From positions 372,001 to 436,000 of the forward strand of contig NZ_CP031455.1 in NCBI RefSeq assembly GCF_003391135.1: a DNA stretch of 64,000 bases, given 5' to 3'. The notes below the pieces were generated by a model. It saw only the letters and a program-made list of their open reading frames with translations, was not told where the DNA came from and made no database searches. A program made the translations under genes and the position numbers. Below, piece by piece: positions 1 through 8,982 of this stretch (positions are counted from its first letter, which is position 1; the number at the start of each line of letters is the position of its first letter). The stretch comes from Streptoverticillium olivoreticuli subsp. olivoreticuli. GTDB lineage: Bacteria > Actinomycetota > Actinomycetes > Streptomycetales > Streptomycetaceae.

Positions 1-439
1 TCGGTGAGCACCAGCAGTCCGCCCGGCTTGAGCCAGGAGAGCATCCGGGGCAGTAGGTCTTCACGCTCATGTACATGCATCAACACCAGGCGTGCGTGCA
101 CCAGATCGAACTGGCCCGGCTGGAATCCAGGATCGGTGATATCCGCCTGGAGCACGTCCAGTTCGCCGGAGCATTCTTGGAGGAACGCCGTGTCGCGGTC
201 CACCACAGTGACCCGTGCCCCCACCTGCCAGCTCAGCCAGTGACTGAGGGTGCCGTCCCCGCTCCGATGTCCAGACAGTGCCAGCCGCACCCGACACCGA
301 GCCCCAGCAGCACGTCTTGGCTGACCGGGTCCAATCCGCAGGCCATGCCGCCCAGACGCTCCCGCTCGCCGTCGCATCCGGAGGAGAACAGCACATCGCC
401 ATAACGCTGTGCGGATGAGTCCACTGAGTCCACAGTCAT
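1..439 (-). pseudogene. SAM-dependent methyltransferase, frameshifted and cut by the window edge
   Basis: Class I methyltransferase read from an ATG at 439 towards position 1. The N-terminal frame (439 to 233) contains the SAM-binding motif I (CLDIGAGT) and then stops. The next frame continues the fold in register: a VVDRD acidic loop, LVHARLVLMHV (motif IV region) and LSWLKPGG (motif VI). The codon phase changes by one base near 250-256, as expected for loss of a single G in a GGC-ACC stretch. The 3' end lies outside the window. Substrate unknown. It could be a real pseudogene or a base-calling error. The methyltransferase fold itself is clear. Confidence 0.8.
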
Positions 440-649
440 GCCCCGACCAACGATCCACCAGCGCCTTCGTCACCTCAAACGCAACTGCAGTACGCAGTAC
501 AGAGTGACGACGGATCGTGTCCCTTGTCGTGGTGTAGGGGATCAGCTAGTGCGCGTGTTGGTGGTGTTGGGTAGCTGGGGCGCTTTCAGGGAGTTCGGGG
601 TAGAGCTCATCCATGCCGCCTTCGGGGACGTAGCGGCCGGGGAAAGACG

Positions 650-859
650 GTAGGCAGCGCTGATCATCACCTTGCGGATCGCGGCAACCAGACCCGTGTC
701 ATGACCGGCGAGGAGCCAGACGGCTCCGCTCAGGCCGCGTTCGTGCAGGCGACGCAGGAAATCGGTCCAGAATGCCTCGGTCTCGCTGTCGCCGACCATC
801 ACGCCGAGGACCTTCCGGCCGCCGTCCTCGGTGATACCAGTGGCGGTCACCACTGCACG
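650..859 (-). pseudogene. IS256-family (mutator type) transposase, central fragment
   Basis: About 70 residues match the catalytic core of IS256 transposases: SRAVVTATGITEDG, VLGVMVGDSETEAFW, FLRRLHERGL and GLVAAIRKV. The usual ISDxHxG motif has become LAGHDTG, so the second catalytic acidic residue is altered. Sequence on both sides is unrelated, and neither the N-terminal DNA-binding part nor the C-terminal part is present. This is a dead remnant. Confidence 0.8.
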
Positions 860-1304
860 GGACCCATTGCCCGCGGCCCGCTCCGGTCCAGGCCCTGGAT
901 AATGCTGAGGCGGAGCCACCGCCGGGTCCCGGACCGCCGGGGTGGTGTGTCCTGCCCCTCTCGGTATGAGGGGCAGGACATACGCGGCGTCAGCCGAATT
1001 CCGGCTTCGACAGTGTCTCGTTCGTACGCAGGCGCACCAGGGACAGTAGGGCCTGTCGGAAACAACCGGCCTTGCGTCAGCAGGAGTTCAGCTCACATCT
1101 TCGGGGCGCAGATCAGACCCTGAGACGTACTCGGCCAACCCGTGCGGGACGCCGAGCATGACGAGTTCGGCCACGCTCACCAGTCGCCTCCTGGACCCAC
1201 AGGACCACCGATCGCTTGAGGACATCACGCTCCATCCTCAGCCGAGCCGGGTTCCCGAGTGGGACCTTCCTCGGCCGCCTGCTCCGTTGCGGGTGCCGGG
1301 GCGG
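860..1304. other. Gene-free stretch downstream of the beta-propeller gene
   Basis: No supported coding sequence. It contains one perfect hairpin (948-980, listed separately) between the IS256 remnant and the 3' end of the secreted propeller gene. The rest shows no recognisable family in any frame. Confidence 0.5.
948..980. repeat. Perfect 13-bp inverted repeat, 7-nt loop
   Basis: Arms TGTCCTGCCCCTC (948-960) and GAGGGGCAGGACA (968-980) are exactly complementary around TCGGTAT. There is no T-run, which is normal for actinobacterial terminators, so it may be a terminator for the gene ending at 1305. It could also be an IS end. Confidence 0.6.
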
Positions 1305-2423
1305 TCAGAAGAGGTGGCGGACGTAGATGTGCGACTTGCCGTTGGTGTCGCCGGGCACGATGTCGCCGGCCGTGGACTGGAAGACCACGTCGTGCCCACC
1401 GGCGCTGACCGCGTTGGTCTCGGCCGAGGCGGGCTGGTTCGAGACGATCTCGTCGGTGCCTGTCTGCAGGTCTCGCAGCGTGAGCGACGGTCCGTTCGTG
1501 CCGTTCGGGGCGTACAGCAGATAGCGGCCGGTGGGATCGATGGCCACGCCCCGCGCATTCGGCACCAGTTGGGCGGAGCCCGAGTGCACGTCGTAGACGT
1601 AGGTGTCGGAGCCCGAGAGGTAGACGACCTTGCTGCCGTCGTTGCTGAGCTGGACCAGTGTCGCCCCCGCGGACGAGTCCTCGATCGGGCCGGAGGTGGT
1701 GCCGCTGGTCCGGTCCCACACGAAGACGTCCCCCGCCTCGCCGTCCTGGTAAGCGACATAGCGGCCGTCGCCGCTGATGGACGGCTGGGACGGGGAGGTG
1801 TGGTCGAGTTCGGCGACGGTCACCTTGACGCCGCCGCTGTTCCAGTCCTGAACCTCGATGCGCTGGCGCTCGGGCGACGACGGTTGCTTGATGAGGATGG
1901 CCAGGGCGATGGAGTGGCCGTTCGCGCTCAGCGACGGCTGGTTGCAGCTGTAAGCCCAGCAGTCGGCGGAAGCCGTCCTTCCAGTGCTCACCTCGTACTG
2001 GCGAACCCGTACGTTTTTCATCCACCGCAGCGAATAGGCGACGTATTCCCCGTCACCGCTGATCACCGGGGGCTGGAGCGGGGTCAGGTCCCCCATCTGC
2101 TTGATCTGCCCTGTCCGCTGGTCGCGGACGTACACCCGGTCGCCCCCCGTCGTGCCGCCGGGGGTGAGGTTCTTCGCCGACGACGAGAAGACGACGTGGC
2201 GGCCGTCGGACGTGATCGAGGCGCCGGCCGAGTTGCCGTCGGCCTGGGTGCCGTCGGCCGCGACACTGACCCTCTCGACACCGGCTCCGAGACCGCCCGC
2301 CACGGCCGTGGGCTCGGCCGAGGCGGCTGCGGGCAGCAGCGCCGTGACCGCACAGACCGCGACCGCCATGCTCAGGGCGGCCCGCACACGTCTGCTGGTG
2401 CTCCGGTTCGCGTTTTTCCTCAT
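1305..2423 (-). CDS. Secreted TolB/WD40-like beta-propeller protein
   Basis: 372 residues. An N-terminal signal peptide (basic MRKNANR start, hydrophobic core about 15-33, AAASAEP cleavage region) shows export. The mature part has repeated blade motifs of the PD40/TolB type: SITSDGRHVVFSS, VISGDGEYVAYS, SISGDGRYVAYQ, LSNDGSKVVYLS and IDPTGRYLLYA, about one every 45 residues, which fits a 6-7 bladed propeller. Such Streptomyces proteins are usually extracellular and of unknown ligand. No catalytic domain is visible. It stands alone, with no operon partner. Confidence 0.85.
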   Translation of the reverse strand: MRKNANRSTSRRVRAALSMAVAVCAVTALLPAAASAEPTAVAGGLGAGVERVSVAADGTQADGNSAGASITSDGRHVVFSSSAKNLTPGGTTGGDRVYVRDQRTGQIKQMGDLTPLQPPVISGDGEYVAYSLRWMKNVRVRQYEVSTGRTASADCWAYSCNQPSLSANGHSIALAILIKQPSSPERQRIEVQDWNSGGVKVTVAELDHTSPSQPSISGDGRYVAYQDGEAGDVFVWDRTSGTTSGPIEDSSAGATLVQLSNDGSKVVYLSGSDTYVYDVHSGSAQLVPNARGVAIDPTGRYLLYAPNGTNGPSLTLRDLQTGTDEIVSNQPASAETNAVSAGGHDVVFQSTAGDIVPGDTNGKSHIYVRHLF

Positions 2424-2556
2424 TTTCCCCCCAGGCAGGACACGTCTCTCCTCCAGTTCCCCACTGGAGGACCGCAGAGATCCAACCGCGATGGCGCTAC
2501 AGGGTCAATGCGTACATGACATATCGAGAGGAGCATTCCGGCCATATGAGAGGACA

Positions 2557-2955
2557 TTAAATCCGTTTCTGGTAGCGGCCTCATCCGGGTTGAGTGAGGA
2601 AGCCCTGGCTGGTGGGGCATCCGAGGCGGCTGCGGTTGACGTTCAGGGCGGGGTCGTCGGTGGGCATGCCGAGAAGTTCGTGCGGTCGCGGACTCTGAAT
2701 GCCTGGTCGGGGTGTTGGTTAAGACGTTCACGATGGCCTGGTAGGCCGTGCTGGACTCGGCCGGATCCGGTGAGTACCCGGTCGCCTCGAGTTCGGCGAT
2801 GACCTTCCAGGTGGTGGCCAGATCCGCGAGACGTGCCCCGATCCCGGTGAGAGAGCGGCTGTGAAGTAGTCGATCTGGTCGCGCAGTTCACCGGCCCGGG
2901 TGGTGGCCTCATCGCGCCGCGCCTGGAGATCCCTCAGGAGTTCGGCGATGTCCAC
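2557..2955 (-). pseudogene. Winged-helix protein of the IS-associated Streptomyces type, multiply frameshifted
   Basis: Starts MDIAELLRDLQARRDEATTR, a coiled-coil N-terminus that continues LRDQIDYFTAALS. Homologous pieces then follow in other frames: TAYQAIVNVL, HPDQAFRVRD and finally GRYQKRI with a stop at 2557-2559. From memory, intact relatives are about 130-residue proteins with a coiled coil and a winged-helix domain, often next to transposase genes. At least two frame changes are needed, so the gene is broken. Confidence 0.55.
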
Positions 2956-2957
2956 GC

Positions 2958-3290
2958 GGCCATCCCGAGGGTGTCACGCCAGGCCGGTGCAGGGGTGGTG
3001 AGGCGGCGGACCATGTTCGCGGTGGAGGCCCGGTAGACGCGCGAGGCGGAGTTGTCGGGGCGGTGGTCGTATCTGCGGGCCGGGCGCCGGTGCAGCAGCA
3101 ACGTGCCGTTGACCTGCTCGACCACCCATCGCATCGGCTGCAGGGGACGAAGTCTTCGCCCTGGTCGGCCCGGTTGCGGCGGACGGCCTCGACAACAATG
3201 TCCAACAACGCGCCGCGCGGATGACCACTTCGTCCTTGAAACCCTGGTCCAGGGCTTTCTCCAGACGCATCCCGCACCGTTCGGCGGCCT
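2958..3290 (-). pseudogene. IS5-like DDE transposase, C-terminal fragment
   Basis: Pieces in three frames resemble the C-terminal part of an IS5-type DDE transposase: EKALDQGFKDEVVIRAA, then a RWVVEQVNG element (the RW-V-E motif that carries the catalytic Glu), then LLLHRRPARRYDHRPDNSAS and RLTTPAPAWRDTLGMAA. Several frame changes and loss of the N-terminal half show that it is inactive. It directly precedes the winged-helix pseudogene on the same strand, so the two may derive from one element. Confidence 0.65.
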
Positions 3291-3389
3291 GGTCGAGCAG
3301 TACGGTGCCGGCGGCGTTGTCATGTGCGGAGGCGGCCAGGACGACGACGCCGATGATCAGCCGACACCCTGATCAGGACGGATCGGGTG

Positions 3390-3480
3390 GCCGTCGACGA
3401 GCCGTACTACTCGATGAAGCACCGTCACCACGGCATGAACGTCCAAGTCCTGGCGCGGCCGGACGGCACCCCGATCTGGT
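3390..3480 (+). pseudogene. Transposase core fragment (IS5-like)
   Basis: About 30 residues, DEPYYSMKHRHHGMNVQVLA followed by PDGTPIW. They match the YYSGKHxxHGMNVQ core segment of IS5-type transposases that surrounds the first or second catalytic Asp. It is on the opposite strand to the neighbouring IS5-like tail and belongs to a different insertion event. Confidence 0.6.
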
Positions 3481-3492
3481 TGCATGCGCCAC

Positions 3493-3690
3493 TGCCACTT
3501 CCGGGGACAGCCCAAAGCCCATCTGCAACACGTATTCACGGCAATCGCCGTGAATATCGAGCGGCTCAGCGGCCTGACAGCAGTCGAGGAACCCCGCTCA
3601 CCACGACCGCCGACCGCCTTCCAGAACTTCCTGGACCAACACGGGATCCCCCGCCCCCGGACAAAATCCTGGCGAACCCTCGGCAGCTGA
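3493..3690 (+). pseudogene. IS1182-like transposase, C-terminal tail
   Basis: 66 residues ending at a natural stop: FRGQPKAHLQHVFTAIAVN, then IERLSGL, PRPPTAFQNFLDQHG and IPRPR. The RGxxKxHLQHxLTAxAxNxxRL pattern is the characteristic C-terminus of IS1182/IS4-type DDE transposases. The catalytic part is absent. Confidence 0.7.
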
Positions 3691-4917
3691 CCTCGACCGA
3701 TCCGAGATTCCCGTCAGAATCAAGCTCAACTACACTGATCGAAACCGTATAAGACATGTTCAGGGTTCGGAGTTCAAGACCCAAACCGCCCTCACTCTCA
3801 AGAGTAAAAACACTCAGTGACCCAAATAGATCCGGGCCCACGGGCGAGCCTGGAATCTGGCCGAGATGGGGCTTCAGAGGCATCGAAAACTGCTCGATAT
3901 CACTGAACGGGCCGCGCTCTACACTGAAAAGTCAAGACAGTTCATCCACCATATAACCCGAGACTTGCGATAGACCACAGAATGAGCACAAAGATCCAGT
4001 GACGAAAATCCTCCTTCTCCGGGACTGGCGGAGAGAGCTGCATGGAGATCACCCCGCCGGGCGACCAAATCCTCATGCGCGAGAGCAACAACACCGGACG
4101 TGGTGACTACCACCCAGCAGGGCACCCTTACTGTGCCCCTCGATCGAGCGAACGTTGGAAGGTCGACCGTTTCATGGAGTGACGCACCTCCAATCCGCCG
4201 ACCACATCACCTTCCTTACCAGTTTGGGGCTTAGCTTTATGTCAAACAGCAAAGATGCCTCGCCGTCGGCTATGCATAGCCCCACATTCTCCCCCTGCGC
4301 CGCCGCCCCGGACGGATCGTCAGGCACGGCCACGCCCTGGGGTATCGGCCATACCGCAGCCAGAGTGCCACCAGCCGAGGCTTCTCACAGCTCACAGCCT
4401 CACAAATCAATGTGTCTACCAGGGAAAACAGGCTGTGAGCCTCATAACTCAAAGCCTTCCGACCACCTCTCTCAACCAGGAGCTCCGCCCTGGCTGAAGG
4501 GAGCGGGGGGGCCGCCGCGACCCACCGCCTGGCGGCAACAGCCAGTCTCCAGAGGCAACCCCGGCCAGCCACCCGCTCCCCCAACAGCACCGACAGCACC
4601 GTAGAACGGCCGAGTACCGGCTCGCCCTCAGACAGACACCAACTGATGGGCACAGCTGCGTTACGGGCCACCTTTAATCGTCTCCTTCAACGGTCCATGT
4701 TCTTAGGGGTCCGCCCATCGCTCTTGCTCTTGGAAGCCATGGATACACCGGAGGGTTTAATCGCCGAACACTCGAATGTTGGTTTTCCTCTCCCCACGCC
4801 GACGGGTGCTGCGGTGTCTGAACGGTCCACTCTTCGCCCGGACCACTAGATCTTGAAAATGCAAGCGCCCGCAATGACGAAGTCATCGATCCCTTACCTG
4901 CTGCATCCTCGAACCCG
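3691..4917. other. 1.2-kb stretch without a recognisable gene, lower GC than its surroundings
   Basis: Open frames exist (for example 4270-4671 on the minus strand) but none has a convincing ribosome site, codon bias or family resemblance. Third-position G/C bias disappears here. The stretch lies between two transposase graveyards and is probably old insertion debris or non-coding DNA. Confidence 0.5.
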
Positions 4918-5146
4918 TCAACCCCACTCTGCAATCATTGGTTCAGCGCCTTCTTCCAGCGTGGCGCGACGTGGTTGATATCGCGCGCTTCGGGGGGGGA
5001 TCTGCTCACGGACGGCGAGATGGAGGACCTTCAACACCGCTTGCTCGGAGGGGAAGTGCCTAAGGTTTCGGGTGGCTTTCCGCAGCCGTGCGTTGGTCGA
5101 CTCGATCAGATTCGTCGAGTAGACAAATTTCCTCATCTCCTACAGG
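4918..5146 (-). pseudogene. IS256-family transposase, C-terminal fragment
   Basis: 72 residues beginning MRKFVYSTNLIESTNAR and continuing LRKATRNLRHFPSEQAVLK. This is the (R)K-V-YTTN-IES-NAR-R signature that ends the catalytic domain of IS256 transposases. The usual last helix is mutated and frame-changed. It cannot be the other half of the fragment at 650-859 without a large rearrangement. Confidence 0.75.
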
Positions 5147-5331
5147 AAGGCCCCGTTGCCCAGTTGAGGACGCCTGCCGGGAGCCCACAGGGGCACGAGA
5201 ATCACTCCTGCCGTGGTGATAGCGGCGAGCACGATCGACGCCTGGGTGATGCCGTGGGCGAGAGCCGCCTTGCTGAGGGCGACGAGCGGCTGGGCGGACG
5301 GGCCGACGAGGTGGGCAAACTGGGTCTTCAA
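5147..5331 (-). pseudogene. Tail of a membrane transporter (possibly MFS)
   Basis: About 50 residues with one clear hydrophobic helix (ASIVLAAITTAGVILVPLW) preceded by QFAHLVGPSAQPLVALSKAA. The pattern resembles the last transmembrane helix of DHA2-type MFS exporters. It runs straight into the IS256 fragment after a stop, so it is a truncated gene end. The family assignment is weak. Confidence 0.3.
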
Positions 5332-5419
5332 AGTTGAGCGGTGCGCCCGACTTCACGTCCTCACGGCTCGTCACGGTGCGTGACTGTGTGGAGGGTTCAG
5401 CGAAGGTTGCCCATGTCCG

Positions 5420-6223
5420 TCAGAGTTCGGCAGAACGGGCCATCAGGGAATGCCCGATGAGCAGATAGGTGATCGCGGCGATGCTTAGGAGCAGGAACAT
5501 CCAGGGCCATGCCTCACCGAAGCCGAAAAGGGCTCCGTCGCGGATGCAGGTGATGCCGTAGGTGACGGGGTTGGCCCACGACAGCCACTGGAGTACGGGT
5601 GCCATCTGGGCTGCGGGATAGAAGGACGGGCTGGCGAAGAGCAGTACGGGGGCCACGACGTTGATGGTCACTGTGAAGCGTTGGAAGTCGGTGAACAGCG
5701 AGGCGAGCAGCAGGTAGAGGCCGTTGAAGGCCATAGAGGCCACGGCTGTTCCGCAGAGGACCGCCGCCCAGTGGCCGGCTGGCCAGTGGAAGGTGAACAC
5801 CATCAGCGCCACGCCGAGGGCTGCCAGGCTCTGAACCAGGATCAGTACCGTGCTGACCAGGATCTTTCCGGTGATGTAGCTGCTGCGGCGCAGTGGGTGC
5901 GACCAGAGTTCGATGTCCATCCGGCCCAGACGTTCCTGGAAGAGCGAGGTGCCGACGGTGGTGGATGCCGCAAGCATTGAGGAGAGCAGCAGGGCGGGCA
6001 CGGCGAACTCGGTGTAGTCGATGACCTGCCCGCCGTACTGCACGTGCCCAATCAGCCGGGACAGCGAGGTCGCAAAGAGCAGCAGGTAGACCGCGCTTGG
6101 GGTGATGGCCAGCAGTAGGTTGGTGCGGTTGCGGGTGAGTAAGTGGTACTCGCGGTACATGACGGCGGCGGCGTCGCTGTGCAGCAGGGAGCGTCGAATA
6201 CTTCGGCCGGCATCAGGTGTCAT
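5420..6223 (-). CDS. ABC-2 type transporter permease of the RiPP operon
   Basis: 267 residues from ATG 6223 (a longer TTG start at 6244 is possible). The ATG is preceded by GTGGGGACC and overlaps the end of the ATPase gene by 11 bp, so translation is probably coupled. It has six predicted transmembrane segments, starting with LLLAITPSAVYLLLFATSL, and an ABC-2 fold with the NPVTYGITCIRDGALFG element before the last helix. With the upstream ATPase it would form a homodimeric exporter of the modified peptide or a self-immunity pump. No peptidase domain is present, so leader removal must be done by another protein. Confidence 0.9.
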   Translation of the reverse strand: MTPDAGRSIRRSLLHSDAAAVMYREYHLLTRNRTNLLLAITPSAVYLLLFATSLSRLIGHVQYGGQVIDYTEFAVPALLLSSMLAASTTVGTSLFQERLGRMDIELWSHPLRRSSYITGKILVSTVLILVQSLAALGVALMVFTFHWPAGHWAAVLCGTAVASMAFNGLYLLLASLFTDFQRFTVTINVVAPVLLFASPSFYPAAQMAPVLQWLSWANPVTYGITCIRDGALFGFGEAWPWMFLLLSIAAITYLLIGHSLMARSAEL

Positions 6224-7157
6224 GGCCGGTCCCCACGAGTTCAAGGAAGGCGTCCTCCAGGGACGGGGTGCGGTATTCGATCGTGTCGATGCCGATGCCC
6301 AGTGCCCGCGCGGCGGTGAGGAGTGTGGGCAGTAGGGCTCGTACGTCGCGGCCGCTCACCTCGACTCGTCGACCGCTGACGGTCACCTGCAGTTCGGGCT
6401 GTCCAAGCAGGGCTGCCAGGCGGTTGGTGTCGTGCGGGCGGGCCAGGCTCAGCAGTGCGGCATGGCCGCCGAACTGCTCGGCGAGGTCGCGTGGGGCGGC
6501 AAACTTCACCAGTCGGCCGTGGTTGACGATCAATACCTGCTGGCAGTTGCGTTCAAGTTCTTCGACGTAATGGCTGGTCCACAGCACGGTAGTGCCATAC
6601 TGTCGGCGCAATTCGTCCAGTAGTGCCCACACTTGCCGGCGGCCGTTGACGTCCAGCCCGGCGGACGGCTCGTCGAGCAGCAGGAGTGAAGGGTCGCCGA
6701 GCAGCGCCCGGATCACCTGCAGACGTTTCAGTTCGCCGCCGGAGAGTGTGAAGGTCAGCTGGGAGACAGCCGTGTCGAGTCCGAACGCGGCGAGTAGTTC
6801 GTCCACGCGGTGACGTATGTCCCGCCATCGCAGCCCCTTGAACCGGGCGGCGATGCGCAGGTTGTCGATTGCGGGCAGCATCATGTCGAAGGGCCCAGAC
6901 TGGTGGACGACGCCGATGCCGCGTTTGGCCGCTCCGCCGTGGGCCGCAGGGTTGGCGCCGAACACCTCGACGCTGCCCTGGCTGGGGACGGTGACACCGC
7001 AGATCAGCTTGATCAGTGTGGTCTTTCCTGCGCCGTTGGGCCCGAGCAGCCCGATGACGGCTCCGGCAGCGATGTGAAAAGTCAGGCCGTCCACGGCGTT
7101 GCGCTGCATGGACTTGTAGCGTTTGACAAGGTTCCGTGCCTGGACCGCTTGGTTCAT
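6213..7157 (-). CDS. ABC transporter ATP-binding protein of the RiPP operon
   Basis: 314 residues. Walker A GPNGAGKT (39-46), Q-loop (VVHQ, Gln86), signature LSGGE (138-142), Walker B LLLLDEP (158-164) and switch His196 (TSH) are all intact. It is a DrrA/NatA-type single-domain ATPase with a C-terminal regulatory extension of about 90 residues. Its ATG overlaps the stop of the PqqD-like gene (ATGA), and its 3' end overlaps the permease, so the three are one transcription and translation unit. The likely role is energising export of the peptide product. Confidence 0.93.
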   Translation of the reverse strand: MNQAVQARNLVKRYKSMQRNAVDGLTFHIAAGAVIGLLGPNGAGKTTLIKLICGVTVPSQGSVEVFGANPAAHGGAAKRGIGVVHQSGPFDMMLPAIDNLRIAARFKGLRWRDIRHRVDELLAAFGLDTAVSQLTFTLSGGELKRLQVIRALLGDPSLLLLDEPSAGLDVNGRRQVWALLDELRRQYGTTVLWTSHYVEELERNCQQVLIVNHGRLVKFAAPRDLAEQFGGHAALLSLARPHDTNRLAALLGQPELQVTVSGRRVEVSGRDVRALLPTLLTAARALGIGIDTIEYRTPSLEDAFLELVGTGHDT

Positions 7158-7438
7158 GCCGTTCCCTCGTCGGCCAGTACAAGCCCCTGCTTGAGGAGCG
7201 ACTCCAGGAACTTCCTCACGTCCAGGTTGATTTGGGTCTGTCGCTCGGTAGCCGTACCGGCGTAGCGGCGGGCCATCTCTCCGGCGATGTCATCGGCGGG
7301 GCAGCCCTCGGAGATGAGTAGCCACACTTCGGCCGCGGTGGTGTTGAGAGCCTGGAACTCGCCCGAGCCTGCGTCGTACAGCCGTACCTCGCCGTCGTCC
7401 GGGATCCATACAACGTCACTGGCTATCCGGTAACGCAT
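7154..7438 (-). CDS. PqqD-family peptide chaperone (RiPP recognition element)
   Basis: 94 residues from ATG 7438, with a GGGGGATCGC ribosome site. PqqD fold features: VWIPDDGEVRLYDAGSGEF (beta hairpin), LNTTAAEVWLLISEG (helix 1), DDIAGEMARRYAG (helix 2) and a C-terminal winged helix with LESLLKQGLV. In RiPP pathways such proteins bind the leader peptide and present it to the radical SAM enzyme. It starts 22 bp after the maturase stop and overlaps the ABC ATPase start by 4 bp. Confidence 0.9.
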   Translation of the reverse strand: MRYRIASDVVWIPDDGEVRLYDAGSGEFQALNTTAAEVWLLISEGCPADDIAGEMARRYAGTATERQTQINLDVRKFLESLLKQGLVLADEGTA

Positions 7439-7460
7439 CAGCGATCCCCCTTCAGTCAGT

Positions 7461-8891
7461 TCACGCCGGCACGATCGGGAGGAGGCGGCGGCCGCCTGTC
7501 TTCCAGTCCTCGTGGACGGGATGGACACTGTCGTCGCGCACCAGCAGGGGCCGGAACATCTCATCGCGGTGCTCCGCAAGTTGCCGTCCGGTCGCCCCGG
7601 CTGCCACCCACCAGTTGGTGATCATTGAGCGGCGCAGGATCCGGCAGAGGTGTCGGCCGTTGCGATGGATGTCCCCGGTCTCGGCCATGTGATAGGCGCG
7701 GCAGCCGCCACCGCAGGCGGCGCGGATGTAACAGTGACGGCAGTCCCGGAGATTCTCGCCACTGAATACGTTGCTTCCGCGCAGGTTTTCCAGGAGCGGG
7801 GAGGTGAAAAGGTCGGCGAGCCGCTGGTGCCGGACATTGCCGGCTCTGTGCAGGGGCTTGGTGACGAGCTTGCATGGATAGACGTCGCCCAGTGAGTTGA
7901 CGTAGATTTCGTTGCCGCCCATGCCGCAGTTTCCTTTGATGGAACAGGGCTTTGCCCCTTTCGGGCCGTCAGGCAGCAGATTCTTGGCCATCGGGTTCGT
8001 CCAGATGAACTCTTCGATCTTCTGGAACTCGGTCCAGCCGAAGTCGTACTCGTCCGAGGCGGCCCTGCCAAGGTCGGAGTGATACATCAACCGCACCTGC
8101 CGGATCTTCAGATCGGCCGCGAATTCACAGAGCTTGTCCAGCACATCGACGTTGTCGGGCGTCACTACATGATTGATGGTCGGGATGACACCGGCATCGT
8201 TCAGCAGGCGCAGCCCTCGGGCCGTCCGGGCGAAAGTGCCCCTGCCGCGCGTTTGCTCATGCGTCTCAGCGGTACCGCCGTCCATGCTCACCGTGACCGT
8301 GTGGAAGATCCCCGAAATCCGCCGCGCGGTCTCCGGCCGTCGGATCAGAGTGCCGTTGGAGATCACATTGACGGCCAGTCCCAGCCCGCGCGCGTACTCG
8401 GCCACCCGGAAGAGGTCCTTGCGCAGCATCGGTTCTCCGCCGGTGAAGATGACCGTCCGTACGCCCATCGCGGCGATCTGGTCCATGAGGTCCAGGGATT
8501 CCTCCGTGGACAGTTCCCCCGGCAGACACTTCTCCGACGAGGCGTAGCAGTACGGACAGCGGAGGTTGCAGCCGTCGGTGATCGCGTAGTAGACCGTGCT
8601 GAGCTGCGGATCGGGCGGGCGGACCTTTGGGCGGCGGCCGGGCAGGTACACGATGAACTTCAGTATCACCCTGGCCAGGGTCCGCTCGGCCTCGGCGGGG
8701 GCGGTTCCTTGCGGCAGGCCTGCTCCGGGCTGGGCGAGTGCTTGGAGGACCTTGAGTTCTGGAGCGGTCAGCAGGCACCAGGCGGCCAGTTCCGGATTGG
8801 TCACCAAGTGGCCTTCATGGCCTTCGGAGTTACGGAAGTACACCAGGTCTTCGGGGACAACCAGCTCATCCCATTGCTCCAGCAGCTTCAT
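7461..8891 (-). CDS. Radical SAM/SPASM peptide maturase
   Basis: 476 residues from ATG 8891 (upstream in-frame sequence belongs to the precursor region). The radical SAM cluster motif CNLRCPYC gives Cys108, Cys112 and Cys115. GGEP follows at 151-154. The C-terminal SPASM domain has Cys316, Cys322, Cys340 and the diagnostic C-x2-C-x5-C-x3-C at 384/387/393/397, plus Cys416, enough for two auxiliary clusters. This architecture is typical of sactipeptide, ranthipeptide and PqqE/mycofactocin-type maturases. The 95-residue N-terminal part has no fused recognition domain, which fits the separate PqqD protein downstream. Probable substrate: the Cys/Gly peptide encoded at 8983-9120. Confidence 0.93.
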   Translation of the reverse strand: MKLLEQWDELVVPEDLVYFRNSEGHEGHLVTNPELAAWCLLTAPELKVLQALAQPGAGLPQGTAPAEAERTLARVILKFIVYLPGRRPKVRPPDPQLSTVYYAITDGCNLRCPYCYASSEKCLPGELSTEESLDLMDQIAAMGVRTVIFTGGEPMLRKDLFRVAEYARGLGLAVNVISNGTLIRRPETARRISGIFHTVTVSMDGGTAETHEQTRGRGTFARTARGLRLLNDAGVIPTINHVVTPDNVDVLDKLCEFAADLKIRQVRLMYHSDLGRAASDEYDFGWTEFQKIEEFIWTNPMAKNLLPDGPKGAKPCSIKGNCGMGGNEIYVNSLGDVYPCKLVTKPLHRAGNVRHQRLADLFTSPLLENLRGSNVFSGENLRDCRHCYIRAACGGGCRAYHMAETGDIHRNGRHLCRILRRSMITNWWVAAGATGRQLAEHRDEMFRPLLVRDDSVHPVHEDWKTGGRRLLPIVPA

Positions 8892-8923
8892 CGACCACCC
8901 CAACAAGATCCCAATGAGAAGGA

Positions 8924-8957
8924 AGGCGGGGTTCCGAACCGGGTCGAAACCCCGCCT
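8924..8957 (-). terminator. Hairpin between RiPP precursor and maturase genes (attenuator-like)
   Basis: A perfect 10-bp stem (AGGCGGGGTT / AACCCCGCCT) with a 14-nt loop lies in the 91-nt gap between the precursor stop and the maturase start. Partial terminators or mRNA-stabilising stems in this position are common in RiPP operons, where they make precursor mRNA more abundant than enzyme mRNA. There is no T-run, so read-through is plausible. Confidence 0.65.
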
Positions 8958-8982
8958 GCGGCATACAGAAGGCAGCCAAGCG

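Noticed and set aside
1158..2519. Long plus-strand open frame antisense to the beta-propeller gene
   Set aside because: Codon third-position bias belongs to the minus strand. The plus frame has no ribosome site or family.
4270..4671. Minus-strand 133-codon frame in the low-GC stretch
   Set aside because: No ribosome site, no codon bias and no recognisable motif.
650..5146. The two IS256 pieces as halves of one interrupted transposase
   Set aside because: They are 4 kb apart, and the central and C-terminal pieces leave a gap of missing sequence between them and differ in degree of decay.
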